From NCBI RefSeq assembly GCF_019399895.1, contig NC_091870.1, positions 8,849,001-8,913,000 on the forward strand: a stretch of DNA of 64,000 nt. The letters run 5' to 3'. Source of the stretch: Cardiocondyla obscurior. Lineage: Eukaryota; Arthropoda; Insecta; Hymenoptera; Formicidae. This document shows, one piece after another, positions 51,901 through 63,475 of this stretch. The position numbers and the translations under genes were made by a program. Positions within the stretch are counted from its first letter, which is position 1. Each line of letters opens with the position of its first letter. The notes beneath the pieces are model-generated. The model did not search any database. It saw only the letters and a list, made by a program, of their open reading frames with translations, and had not been told where the DNA came from.

Positions 51901-54900
51901 CCCGCGGCGAGTTACGGGTTTGTTCCCAAAGGTAAAATTGGAAAAACTTTTTCCGTTTACGTGTGGATGCTTCCGCAGTATCAATCTCGCAGACTTTTCG
52001 GTATTTCAGACTCGCTGGAATCTTTATACCGATGTACGTAATGTCCGAAGTATTTTAGTAACAGAATTTAGATCAAAGTCGAGAAAGCCGACGGTCGCCT
52101 TTTAATTTCGTTTGAATCGCTTCTCGGCCGTATATCTGTTATCGTGCATTTATTCTCCGAAAAAGGGACACGCTGTTTATTCTCCTCGAAATTCTTCTCC
52201 GCGAGCACGAAATCCGAGCGTCCGGGGAATATGCGGATTTCGGTGCGCGCACACATACAGTGGAAGCACGAAACGTAATTGGAGTTTCATGACGGCGTGG
52301 CTAATTTCCCTGGATGGAAAGCTGGACCAAAACTCTCGGTAACGAGACGAGGTATTATTTATTCTTTCTGCCGTGTCGCGCGTTTGTGTATTCCTACCTC
52401 TCTCTTTCTTCAAATTGTGACTCTTACAATTGGAATATGACATACGGGATGTTTGTCGTTAAACGCGTTTTTTTTTTTTTTTTTTTATTAATTATAAGTA
52501 TTTTTTTTACGGACACATGTCTATCGGGAATATCGCGCAAGAAGGGGAATCGTAAATTGAAGAAACGTCAATCCTTTTTTTTGTCAGGCTAATTCTGGGT
52601 CGAACTTTGTGCCCCGAAACGAAACGTGCCATTTATCTCTGATTTTAAATACACGTATTACGCGAAACAAGTATTTGGAGAACGACACGAAGAGATCAAG
52701 CTGAGCCACGACCATCTCATTAGACGTTGATTAACAGCGACGGATAAAATCCTTTGTCTATTTCTGTTTCAATCGGGAAATATCGCCGGCCATTCTTTGT
52801 TCCGTAGATGGCCTGTATGAAGCGACCTAATTACTGCGGCGTTTAAGCCGAAAAAAAAGGAGGAAAGGGAAGAGAAAAAAGATAGCCGGAAAAGTAGCTA
52901 GCCCGTTTCTCCGACGACTCTTTCAGATTGCGAATATCTCACGAGGTCCCTCATTTAATTATGATCTTCACAATAGAGGCAATGACTCTTTATACGCTCG
53001 TTGTTTTCGCCTTAATTGAAAAAGGAAAGAGGTAATCGCTCTTTGTGCGTTATTTCATCGTCGTTTTTAAAACTTTGATCTTCCCTTGGCATAAGTTTAA
53101 AGAGTATAATGTCCGCACTTTTTCTTTTTGAAATCCAAATTGCTTTTTATAACTAAATATTTATTTTGAGTACAATAAATATACTATTACTCGTTCGTAA
53201 TTAAAAATGGACATTTACTTGTCAAAATGAGCAATTAGCGATTTACAAAATTAAAAAGAATGTGTGTGTATGTGTGTACAATTTTTTTTTTTTTTATAAC
53301 ATAGCTACGAGTTACCAATTGACATAAAAATCCCCGCGACATTCCGCGATTGCTTATATCGAATCTCTACAAAGCTGAAAAGATAGAGAAGAAGTATGAG
53401 CTACAACAGGAGGACCCATTTTGTTTGATACTGATTCATAGCGGTTAGGCGTGCTCTGCATTATTCAAAAAGCGTACCTGACCGTATAACGTCGTGAGGC
53501 TTTAAATATGGTTGCATCACTTTTGACTGTCAAAGCGGATAATGTGATACGTCGCACACTTTTCTCTCAGGCCACATCGATTGTTCGCCAAATCGAATAA
53601 AGGAGAGATGCACGGAGTTTGTAAATGAAAAAACGTGCCGGATTTGTAAACCCCTTTTATTATTTGTACACCTCCCACATATTTTTTTTAATTCGGGAAT
53701 TTTGCAGTACTCGCTCGGTAGCGAAATAAATAAATATAGTAGTTTGTAATAAAAATTAAAAAAAATATGGGGACCATCAGATGAAGTAGTCTAATATTTT
53801 TTGTTTGCCGGGACGAATTACGGGGGGTGCCTAAATTTGTCGTAACGTCATCGGGTAATTGCGATGTGAAAGTAACGCAAGAACAACGGAACATTTTCGT
53901 TTTAATTCGGATAGAATTCATTCTCACGAGTGCGGAAATGGAGCTACACACACTCCGCGCACAATACGAATGCAACACTCCCTATTTCGGCCGACTATTT
54001 CCGGTCTTTGCGCGATGCCGGCCGTGCAGAGTGCGACATAACTCCCCCCCTTTTTTTTTTTCTTGTTTTTCCTCCGATTTCGTTGAAACGTTCTGGGTGT
54101 GGGAGTATGCATGTGTGAGTATGTATCGCTCGGCTTCACCGCGGTAGCAATTCCGTGATTTTCTCGGATTTTTCTCTACACATGTTTGTCAACGTTCTAT
54201 TATTTCGCAAACTGTTGGCGTGCGAAATGAGTTTCATACTTGGAACTGTCAAAGACACTTTTTTTTCTTTTTTTTTTTATTCTTTATTTCGCCCAGATAG
54301 GAAGCACACGACGTTCGGATATTGTTGGTTCTTTAAACAGTCTCTGTAACAAATACCGTGTAAAAATGTATATTTCTCGTTCGAAATATTTTGTTTTCTG
54401 AACAAAAAAGAGAGAACATTCTCACTAGCAATTGATAAAGGAATGGCTATTGCACATTCGATAAAAATGCAACAGGCAAATATTTCTGGAACTATTTGAA
54501 ATGTGAAAAACAGCAGGTACCGAGGGAAAAAAAATATGTAATTAAAAAACAGGATCTCAATCTTTTTATATAGAAATTTGAAGAGGTGTGTAAACAGATG
54601 TGCGTGTAAGTGTGCATGCATGCGTATGGATTATGTCTCTAGTGGCTAATAGCTTGAAATAATTGATAAATTAAAAGTCAACTATTACGTACGTATATAC
54701 ACGCAATTAAATAAAAGACGAATCGTCTTTTGTATTTTAATGTAGAGGTAGTGTCAATTTTAAAATAAGAATTAAAATTGCAGCAAAAATTTTTTGAGTC
54801 TTTTAAAATATTAATTATTAACAGTTACGATTATTAAATATTATAATTTAGTATTTGCACTGAACAACGGCTTAGAAAAAAAAAAATCAATAATAGGTTT

Positions 54901-55221
54901 GCGATATAGACTCGATATTTCAAATAAGCACGTGAACGTCCGTGATTGTCACTGCAAGTCACCACTGTACCAATTGCAATGATTTCACCTGCCATCGCTC
55001 ACGCCTGAACGAGTGATCTGATTCTTTCAAGAGCTTTATGATGAATGGCGGATTCGTAAGATTGCACGTAGAGATTGCGGATGCTGGGCACGACAAGACT
55101 AGCTCGTCCATTCTCCTCGAGGACGACGCGGCTTCTTCCGTTCCGCTCTTCCACACCGCTTCTTTTTTCTTCTTAGGCCCCGAAGCGACGTAGTAGAAAC
55201 CATCTGTCTCATTTGTTTCAG

Positions 55222-55329
55222 GTTCTGCCACCCTGGAAGGCCGCCAAGTCCGGGACTATATCCTTCAAAATTCGTACGAACGAGCCGAATGGATTGATCA
55301 TGTACAGCCGCAGCGGCGCGCACACGAGA
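55222..55329 (+). CDS. Nrx-1: Nrx-1 LNS3 domain, exon 7
   Basis: This 108-nt exon has phase 0 at both ends, with acceptor CATTTGTTTCAG and donor AGA|GTACGT. It encodes VLPPWKAAKSGTISFKIRTN followed by EPNGLIMYSRSGAHTR. This matches the start of vertebrate LNS3 (SLPKWNAKKTGSISFDFRT, then EPNGLILFSHG), including the LNS signature F-x-x-R-T-x-E-P-N-G-L. It follows exon 6 (DSHL) in frame despite the 20-kb intron between them. Confidence 0.95.
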
Positions 55330-56937
55330 GTACGTATTCCTATTCAGCTATTTTTTTTTATCAATTACAATAACCGAGAAACTGGAATAGACGGTAAAAC
55401 ATTAAAATTCCCTCTCAATATTTTTGCGACGTAACGAGCAATCTGTCGCGCGAAAAATAGTGACGATATACAGAAGACCTTCGGACAATGGAACCGAATG
55501 CGGCTGTCAAAGTGCGATTACGCGTCCAACAATTATTGGCTACTAAAAACGTTTTTCGAAATAACAACTCGCTTTTGTCCCAAAACTCATTTCAGTCGTG
55601 GTTGCACACTCGACTGACAGTAATTTAATTATCGATGCACAATTCCACCCTCCTGTGACACTCCGACGATCGATGAGTTCTGGCGGTCAGCGACCTTCGC
55701 GTCTGAATTTCACGATTATTTGGTACTTCGAGATATTTTTCAAACAGTTCAAGTGTTTAAGTTCACTCTCCCCTATTGTAAAATTTTAATAATATTAGTT
55801 TTGCAACTTAAATAATTTTTTTTAAATTAATCTGTGTACATTAAAAAAATATATGCAGATGCAAAAAATATGATCAAAGATAAAATAATTATTCGTAGGT
55901 GAAACAACTTCTCGTGATAAAAATAAATTGATAATTAATTGCTTGATGCAATTTAAGTAGGTACTTTATATAATTAATAAATAATTTTTTTTTTATACAT
56001 ATTTTTATTAGAAAGAGTTGTGAACTACTTGAACTTGTAAAAAATATAAATCAATCCAACGTTATTTACGAAACGTTATTTACCAAAGTTGACAAGTCTT
56101 TTTCGATGGCTGGCTAACTTGGGTTACCATAATACATCTTCATTTATCCGTAATCCTATTAACAACGATACGCCGACATAATATATCTTCATCCATCTAT
56201 CCAAGGACTATCAGGAACTCAATAAATTGCGACAATGAGCTTTCCTTTTTATTTTAGACGTAGAGATAAAATACAAATTTCCTTTTATTCGACTATAATT
56301 CACTGTTTAAGAAACTTCCTGTTCCACTTTCTTTCTCATAAATGTAAAAGTAGCATATCATATTGGCATTTTATTGATCAAATAAATTAGTTTTTACCGA
56401 CAAAAAGAGCAAATAGTAAAAATGAATAAATTCACGTATTTAGACCGTGAAAAATTTAACTCCTTAATTTTTATATAAAATTATCAAAGATATTTCTGAT
56501 TATTGTTTTTCCCCTTTTTTTAATTATAATAAATTACAACTGCTTTCGCATTTTAGAAAGCAAAATGTCACCATGATTACATATTTGGCAGTCAATCAGA
56601 GTGTATCTTTGAATGACGCTTCTCTGATTTATCGAGAACTCTGTGGAAAACTTGTGTACACGCGGAACACAGTGACGCCAGAAATCGACCCTGATAGCAT
56701 GTTGTAGCATGAAAGGGATGAGTGAAGAGGATAGCTTCCCACACGAGCTATATGCCTTGTACATGTGCACTCGCAACTTCGTATATAGTTTGTGTACGGT
56801 ATGGAAACCATCCCTTTCAGCCATCCCTTCTATGCTGCAACGTGCTCCTGAAGCCGATTTGTAACATCCCTGCACGGGAGCGATTTATCTTACATTAGCA
56901 TGCAATATCAACGATATCAATGTCTTATCTATTACAG
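55330..56937 (+). other. Nrx-1: Nrx-1 intron 7 (1.6 kb)
   Basis: This phase-0 intron is AT-rich in the middle. No exon or element is supported inside. A minus-strand frame of 113 codons at 56534-56875 has no recognisable motif. It ends TCTTATCTATTACAG at 56937. Confidence 0.8.
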
Positions 56938-57130
56938 CAAGACCTGTTTGCCTTCGAGATTCTCGGCGGGCATCTTTATCTGCACATGGATCTCGGAAGT
57001 GGCCCCATTAAAATAAGAGCGTCAAAGGCACGCGTGGACGATGGCTTTTGGCACGACGTCGTCCTCAGGAGAGTCGAGAGAGATGGCCGAGTCACTGTCG
57101 ACAGCAATACAGTCGAGTTTCGCACGCCGG
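56938..57130 (+). CDS. Nrx-1: Nrx-1 LNS3 domain, exon 8 (core)
   Basis: This 193-nt exon enters in phase 0 and leaves in phase 1 (CCG G|GTAAGT). It encodes FAFEILGGHLYLHMDLGSGP, IKIRASKARVDDGFWHDVVL and RDGRVTVDSNTVEFRTPG. The vertebrate LNS3 counterpart runs FAIEMLDGHLYLLLDMGSG, IKIKALLKKVNDGEWYHVDF, RDGRSGTISVN and RTPYTAPG. The LNS core VDDGxWHxV is intact, as is the LDxGSG strand that in vertebrate LNS domains lies near the calcium-binding rim. Confidence 0.97.
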
Positions 57131-59579
57131 GTAAGTAATGTAGCTCCATCCGCTCGATATTTTACTTTTTCCGCGACGTATTATCGAATTTGCGCTGAAT
57201 GTATTTTTTAAAAGGCTCGGGTGGAAAATAATTTATTCGAGATAACGCTGACACCAAAAAAATAATGTTATCGCCATATATTTTTTTTTTAATGTATTTT
57301 TGCGTTCTGAAGAAAGCACCGTATTTATTAATCAACGACGTATCTTTATTTCATTTTTATTTTTAAAACGAGAGCGTCTAATAATTTTTTCTAAACCGCG
57401 AATTATATTGTCGATGAATTGCCGATGTCTATCACAGCGTATTTATGCGTGCGGTGGCGGTTTTTCAAAAAGAGCTATCTCGCCGTATACATAAAGTGTC
57501 TAACCCGAGCTGGCAGATAAGTGTCCTCGAGCGTGTAACTCTGAATTATGAGTGGCTCGGCCCGCTCAGCTCGCCGTTTACGTCGGTGGACCACGGTGTC
57601 CAGAATTTACTCACCGCACCGTGGCTAAGTGATAAAGCACTACGTATGTACGGCCGCAAACACGTGAACGATACCACAAAAACGATAAAAAGAATTTCAT
57701 TGAGACAACCCGGATCTATATATCCTCTCGCAGATAACAGTGACTTAGTTCGCTGAAGGTGTTATCGCAGGACTTATTGTTACTAATTCTTTAGAAAGAA
57801 AAAGATTTGAGAAACTTGGAGACCATTGTGTGAAATCAATCGCACTTTAATACAGCAATTACTTAAAAAATAACGTTATTTGATAAAAGAGTTGAAACGA
57901 ATGAGTAATTTTTAATCTTAAATTTATTATCTGAAACAAAATACTTAAATAGTAATATATTATTCAAAGATATTTTTTGACAATTAATTGTACGAGAACA
58001 ATAAGTATTTCGACGTATTTGAACGAGGAAAAATTCACTCCGATTCAACCGTAAAATTTTTAGATGGGTTTCCGATGAATTCAGGACAGTTTCCACATTA
58101 GCGCAAAATTCAAATGCAACAAATATACTCGCGCAATTTCTGTAATTGAACCGCCATCGCATTTAGAAAAGAGCACGCATTATACGACGATGATACGTAC
58201 ATTTTGCTTTTTCAATTGCACGTTTTAATAGAACGTGTATTCGGCTGAATTAAACGATTAAATATTCTGTGTTGTTCCCGTTACGTGAACCGCGTGTATG
58301 GATGTTTTTATATATAAGTCTGGTAGCTTCAACTTTTCCCCTAACAGAAACGGCCATTCGAAGTCAAGTATTAATTAACGCGCAATAAATTATTAACTAC
58401 GCTACACGGAACAGTGGTAGGTTTTTTCTCTGAAATTCGCGGAGCGAAGGACTAAGTTATCCGCTTGTTTCCGCTTTCCTGTTAATTCTGTCGCTCATCA
58501 GCAACTTCCCTCCGCACTCTATCTCTCTACATTTTTCTCTCGACTTTTTTATTCTCGTGTAGGTTAACGCAGACAATTTACCACTGCCACACACCGCTAC
58601 GTGCTAAAAATCAAATTCAACGATGCATTTTTCATACCCGAAGCAATCTTTTGAATCAGATAATCGCGACAACGTTGCGGCGTTTTTATAAATGGGTCAT
58701 TGCGCCATAAAAGAATATTATAAAATTAAAAAAAAAAGTATTGCACGTTAACCGGATACGTCGATAACTTATTTTATTAATTGGTTGATGTGCCACGTTT
58801 TATTCATTAAATAGCAGATCGCATTGAATTTCGTTACACCAGGAAAATTTACCTGAAACGTAATGAATTCCTTCGTGCACCTATTTACCCGCTTTCTGTT
58901 CTCTTTTTCTTCTCTCTCACCGAACGTTTGCGAGATAAATTTATAACTTTAGACAAACTGTCACCGTTTTCATCTTACCGCGACTAGGGCCTGTCGCGGT
59001 TAGCCGAATTACATGGACGGTTAATTCGCCAGCAAAACTCTCCTTTGAATCATACCGATGTAGCTTAGAGCAATTTCATCCTTGCGCTCCTGTAAAACCT
59101 TGAGCAAATATCACAGTGCCGAGTGCAAAAGAAAAGTTTTTGACTTTTATCTTCTTCGCAAAATAATTTATTTAACCGCACGATAGAGCTATTCTCTAAC
59201 ATCGCGTAGATTGTGTTTTTAATTATTTATTTAATTTCCACAATTATTAAAAGTAATTAAAATTTTGTGACGCTTCGAAAGATTTTTTGTCGATTCCTTT
59301 ATGTGTCTCTTTCGAGTGTCGTTTATTTTATTAATTTCAAGGCTGCATTTAAATAATTATTTATGCATTCGAATGAACACATGTTTAATTAATTTTTAAA
59401 TTTATATTCGGGAGGTATTGCGACTTGCGTTGTCGCAAGTCGCGTATGCGCGCATCGATTAATAGATCGATGCCCGGTAAGTGCTGCCGCCCCGCGGTCA
59501 CTGAATCAGTCATCGCCCATTTTCCAACAGCACAACTTCGAGCGGCATTTATATTCATAATATAATTAATCGCCAACAG
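57131..59579 (+). other. Nrx-1: Nrx-1 intron 8 (2.4 kb)
   Basis: This phase-1 intron within LNS3 is AT-rich with small GC patches. It contains two adjacent hairpin-forming sequences 110-160 bases before the 3' splice site (59420-59473). The 103-codon frame at 57445-57756 shows no recognisable domain. The 3' end is AACAG|GAG, a tandem AG arrangement. Confidence 0.8.
59420..59473. other. Two adjacent perfect hairpins upstream of exon 9
   Basis: GCGACTTGCG at 59420-59429 and its exact reverse complement at 59434-59443 are separated by four bases (TTGT). Eight bases on, GCATCGAT at 59452-59459 pairs with ATCGATGC at 59466-59473 around a six-base loop. Between them lies the palindrome ATGCGCGCAT. 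In RNA this would form two stacked stems in the intron before exon 9. The role is unknown. Confidence 0.7.
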
Positions 59580-59771
59580 GAGATTCGACGCAGTTGGACT
59601 TGGACGGCTTGCTGTACATCGGCGGGGTGGGTGCACCATTCGCACCCTTAACTATTCCGCCCGTTTTATGGACGGGAGCCCTTCGACAGGGCTACGTGGG
59701 CTGCATGCGAGACCTCGTCATCAATGGACATCCAGTCGACATCGCAGGTTACGCGCAGCAACAGGATTCGG
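59580..59771 (+). CDS. Nrx-1: Nrx-1 LNS3 domain end, exon 9
   Basis: This 192-nt exon has phase 1 at both ends and donor G|GTAAGC. It encodes DSTQLDLDGLLYIGGVGAPF, then VLWTGALRQGYVGCMRDLVI and NGHPVDIAGYAQQQDSG. It aligns with vertebrate EILDLDDELYLGGLPE, VWTALLNYGYVGCIRDLFI and DGQSKDIRQMAEVQSTAG. The GYVGC Cys is the LNS3 disulfide Cys; its partner is the first Cys of exon 10. A second AG three bases into the exon (59581-59582) makes a NAGNAG acceptor whose use would remove one Gly. Confidence 0.97.
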
Positions 59772-60297
59772 GTAAGCAAATTGCACTTCGACAATTATTA
59801 TTAAGATAATATTATATTTGAACGCTGGCGTATAAAAAAAGGTTTCGAATAACGTGATAACAAGCAACAATCGAATCATAGTTACTGATTGCTGAAACCA
59901 AATATTGTTTTATTCTACGAGACACACGAGATAACCGTTTTTGGTAACTATTTGTTACTAAAAACATCCTGCGGCGTATGGTATTTGCTAATATTTACAC
60001 AGAACGCGTACAGGCGCGATTGTTTTTACTGTTGGAGAAAAAGGTTTGTTGTCGCAGGTCCAACGCCTGATAGGCGTGATATCTAATTATTACATATTTT
60101 TTTGTATTTCTTGATTAAATAAACGGTTCATATTTTCTGTCGTCATTAGAATTTTATTTAAAAAAAAATATATATGGAATTTTCGGGTAATTTTATATGG
60201 AATCTCTTCTTTAAACGGAAGATTTTTGGATAAATTATTTTTAAATTTAATTATTATTTTAATTGCATTTATTTATGTTTGTTCATATATTTTATAG
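59772..60297 (+). other. Nrx-1: Nrx-1 intron 9 (526 bp)
   Basis: This short AT-rich phase-1 intron shows no internal feature. It ends in TTCATATATTTTATAG. Confidence 0.85.
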
Positions 60298-60441
60298 GCG
60301 CAGTGAGACCCGCATGTCACATTCAAACCCCGCATTGCGTTTCGAAGCCGTGCATGCACGATGGAACATGTATCGAAGGATGGAATCGGTTTCACTGTGA
60401 TTGCACTAGCACGCCTTTCACGGGACCTACCTGTGGCAAAG
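60298..60441 (+). CDS. Nrx-1: Nrx-1 second EGF-like repeat, exon 10
   Basis: This 144-nt exon is phase 1 at both ends, the usual arrangement for an EGF module exon. It starts GAVRPACHIQTPHC. The six EGF cysteines follow: HC, KPC, GTC, FHC, DC and PTC, with MHDGTCIEGWNRFHCDCTS and TPFTGPTC in the standard order. Vertebrate neurexin EGF2 reads NGMCRDGWNRYVCDCSGTG in the same place. The extra Cys of RPAC closes the LNS3 disulfide. Donor AAAG|GTAAAG at 60442. Confidence 0.97.
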
Positions 60442-60694
60442 GTAAAGAAGAAAATATGTTCTTTTTAATACTACGCTTATTTCTCGATCATGTGTAATTT
60501 TCAGAATAGCTCTATGTCTCAAAACTTTTAATATGCTTTTACAATAAATTAAACTCTAAATTTAGTTATAAAATATTAATTTAACAAATCTGAGAAAAGA
60601 GGAGATAATCGAGCTACCTTAAAGCTGTTGAAAATGAGTTTTTCGCATGTTCTTTTATTTATTATAAGTAACAAGTTATTATATTTTATATTAG

Positions 60695-60912
60695 ATGCGT
60701 CGACGCTGCACTTGAACGGCACCCAGCAGATGACAGCGTTAATGCCGGAGGACTCTAGAACACAGGCGGAGGAAATTGTCATACGATTCAAAACGACGAG
60801 ACCGCGTGGCCTACTACTAGCCACCAGCTTTGAAAACAGCTCCGACCGCTTACAAATTTATATAGACGAAGGCAAGGCGAATGTGCTGATTCACATCGGA
60901 GATCAAGAAAAG
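60695..60912 (+). CDS. Nrx-1: Nrx-1 LNS4 domain, exon 11
   Basis: This 218-nt exon enters in phase 1 and leaves in phase 0 (AAG|GTAAGA). It encodes the first half of LNS4: DASTLHLNGTQQMTALMPED, EEIVIRFKTTRPRGLLLATS, and SDRLQIYIDEGKANVLIHIG ending DQEK. The vertebrate counterpart has HTEAEDVSLRFRSQRAYGIL, MATTSRDSADTLRLELDAGR and VKLTVNLD. It stops at the place of splice site 3 in vertebrate LNS4, and the 2.45-kb intron after it holds a 24-nt in-frame microexon candidate. Confidence 0.96.
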
Positions 60913-62457
60913 GTAAGATTGCATTTTATTAAATTTTTTTAATGACCAGGCCATTGTAAATTATTACGTTCTATTATAAATGTCGCGCAAACAAATCTTA
61001 TCACGGGCAAAGGCGCGTTGTTGAAAAGACAGTAAATATTGGGTTTATCTCGGACAAATTCGATCCACTTAATGTCAGCGAGCTCAGAAGTTAAAGGACC
61101 TCGCGTGGTCCATGAGGATTTACATTCTCGAAGCATCGCCGATGTAGAACGTCGTCCCGATATACCTGACGTAGATCGCTCTCCCGTTGCGAACAACGTC
61201 ATGACGTTAACTTAATACGTCACCCGCAGCAACATCCGCCAAGTAAACGGCTAGGCGGCTCTCATCTCCATGTAACGGAATATTCTTTCTGACGGAAATG
61301 TTGGACGCATAAAGCGTGTTCTCGGCAATTGCTCCCGAAGTATAAAGATAACGCGCAATGGTTTACAATCTTTGCTATATTAACTCTTTTTTTCGGCGAC
61401 GCAACAGAAAAGATTTCATGACGGAACGTAATAACATAATTTATTTAAGATTCAAACAGAACAAATTTTTACAACTGTTTCACCGCCGTCAAGTTTTACA
61501 TCTCGGGCAATTCGGGAAATTTTTAAGAATTAACAAGACTGTTATCTCAAGGTCGCCAGGCACGTTTCTGTGTTGCTCCATCGATCGTTTTCCCGGGAAC
61601 CAAATGCATTTCTGAATGCATCCTGCAATCTCTCGTTCACGCAATCTCCAACACTCCATCCCTTCCTCGTGCTGTCCGCATATATGTGGAAAGACATAAG
61701 CAATTCTACAATCGCGACGCTTCCGGTCGAGCGAACAGTAAATCGGCCGATTCGATCTCGCTGCTATTTCATTAGATGATGGGTAAATGTGCAATTTATT
61801 TTTTCTCTTTTTCTTCTCTTCCCTTATATAGACAGTTATGAATACATTCGATAAAATATTATATGTTATATCCACTGTTCGGCTAAAACAATATTCGACA
61901 TTAAAAGTTAAATTTTTTAATACGATAATAACACGAAAAATTGTTTTTATAATTATACTGATATTTAGAATTTTTTAAAATTATTTATAGATCTTGATTT
62001 CGAATTGCATTTTGAGTTATGCGTTATCTGAATCAGTGAGCGACGAGTCCAACGTCTGACATTAGTAGTACGGTTATGAAATAGATATTGCGTTAATTTG
62101 GAGTTAACAATCTTGGGTCGAAGTCATTTGGAACTCTCGTATCGCGCGCGGATGAGGAGCCAACGTGCGAATCTACAAATACACACGTAAGTGCGAGAGT
62201 ACACGGTGCACGGTAATTTACGGTAATGTTTCAATCTCTGTACCTACACGGACTCGTTAATTGGACGGAATAATTGATACGATAATGCGGCGCTTGGCGA
62301 TTAGTCTACGGAAAACCAGATTTCCGCGAAGTTCCTGCGAAGTTCGGGAACGTTTCAACGAAGATTTCTATCGCGGTAGCGTTGAATCGCAGGCTCCTCT
62401 CGATCACAAGATTATCCGCGATTTTTGATAATGTATTAATCATTTTTTTTTTTTCAG

Positions 62458-62481
62458 CGGGAGCAAAAATTAATAAAGCAG
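62458..62481 (+). CDS. Nrx-1: Candidate 24-nt Nrx-1 microexon at the SS3 region of LNS4
   Basis: A run of T and TTTTCAG forms a strong acceptor at 62457, followed by 24 nt encoding REQKLIKQ and the donor CAG|GTAGTA. Both ends are phase 0, matching the phase-0 intron between exon 11 (ending DQEK) and exon 12 (starting LLTAGQG). It could therefore be included or skipped without changing frame. It would add a charged eight-residue loop at the place of vertebrate SS3. The donor is less than ideal, and such a short block can arise by chance. Confidence 0.5.
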
Positions 62482-63079
62482 GTAGTACGTTATTAATTAA
62501 AGAATTACGTTATCCCTTTTAACGTATTATGTTATTCATATAGTATACGTTTTAAATAAAGATAAATTTATTATTTAGCGTATAACTATGATTTAAATCA
62601 ACGCAAGAAAACTTCGAAAACAGCACGAGGGCAATAGTTCAATAAAAGTACAGTACGTTTTATGAGATCAATTTATCATGTATTGCACATTTCGTTTTAT
62701 TCGCAAAGACGCCGACGGAAATTACAATCGATTCCTCGTGGAATGGAAATTTGATAGCCAGCTATTTTTAAAGTTTTTTTTGTATCGAACGTAGAGCGAG
62801 TATTTTTGACGATTAACATGAATTAAACCGTAAGTCAGTGCTTGCGATAATAATAATGTTCGACGGCAATACCAACGGTGCATAGATGACGTTGGATGAC
62901 AAACGTGCGTCAGGTGTCACACAACGCGTGATATCGTATATTGCAACGGGGACTGTGCCAGATAGTGACGAGTTGCTTGGATTTATAGGGCTTGGTCGAA
63001 TGACAGGCATCTCATAGAGGTAGTTTATCGATAGCGTTAAACCTATTGCGACACGATGATATTGCCGCTGTACAATAAA

Positions 63080-63104
63080 TAAAATAAAATAAAATAAAAT
63101 AAAA
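63080..63104. repeat. (TAAAA)5 microsatellite
   Basis: Five perfect TAAAA units lie in intron 11. It is simple sequence with no further context. Confidence 0.9.
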
Positions 63105-63366
63105 CTCGGGGACCGCCCTCGGTGCGCGTATCGATTGACTTCATTTCAGTAAAGTTTTAGTGAAGTAAAAAAGACGAAATAGGAGAAGAATTCTGTTACG
63201 ATAAAATTATTGTTATAATTATTACATTTTCTATTTAAAAACAATTATTATATTAAGCAATACATTAAAAATATTATATGCAGTGGAGCTTATATTTGAT
63301 AAAAAGAAAAAAATTCTATTTATCGATATAAATGCAAGGGAATTAATAGGCATTGTTTTATTTCAG

Positions 63367-63475
63367 TTATTAACAGCTGGGCAAGGTCTTAATGACGACT
63401 TGTGGCATACTCTGAGGTTCTCCAGACGGTTCAACTCGCTCAAATTCCAGATCGACAGTGATGCGGCAATACGAG
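63367..63475 (+). CDS. Nrx-1: Nrx-1 LNS4 domain, exon 12 (partial domain)
   Basis: This 109-nt exon enters in phase 0 and leaves in phase 1 (CGA G|GTATGT). It encodes LLTAGQGLNDDLWHTLRFSR followed by RFNSLKFQIDSDAAIR. It matches vertebrate LFAGYNLNDNEWHTVRVVRR, then GKSLKLTVDDQQAM, and includes the LNS signature LNDxxWHT. The rest of LNS4, with its closing Cys, must lie beyond the window. Confidence 0.95.

Larger units (their letters stand above)
34832..55221 (+). other. Nrx-1: Nrx-1 intron 6 (20.4 kb)
   Basis: This is the largest intron in the window, phase 0, between exons 6 and 7. It holds two exon-like segments (45593-45687 and 48914-48965, listed separately), many A/T homopolymers (e.g. 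40471-40506, 45211-45231, 46545-46570) and a purine-rich microsatellite (48042-48115). Moderately CpG-rich patches appear around 43.2-44.0 and 49.7-52.3 kb. The numerous 60-120 codon frames show no recognisable domain. It ends CATTTGTTTCAG at 55221. Confidence 0.7.
60913..63366 (+). other. Nrx-1: Nrx-1 intron 11 (2.45 kb)
   Basis: This phase-0 intron inside LNS4 contains the 24-nt candidate microexon at 62458-62481 and a (TAAAA)5 microsatellite at 63080-63104. The 128-codon minus-strand frame at 61489-61875 has no recognisable motif. It ends TTTTATTTCAG at 63366. Confidence 0.8.

Noticed and set aside
61489..61875. 128-codon minus-strand frame in intron 11
   Set aside because: It has no recognisable motif and Lys/Arg-rich low-complexity content. 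It overlaps + strand frames of similar length.
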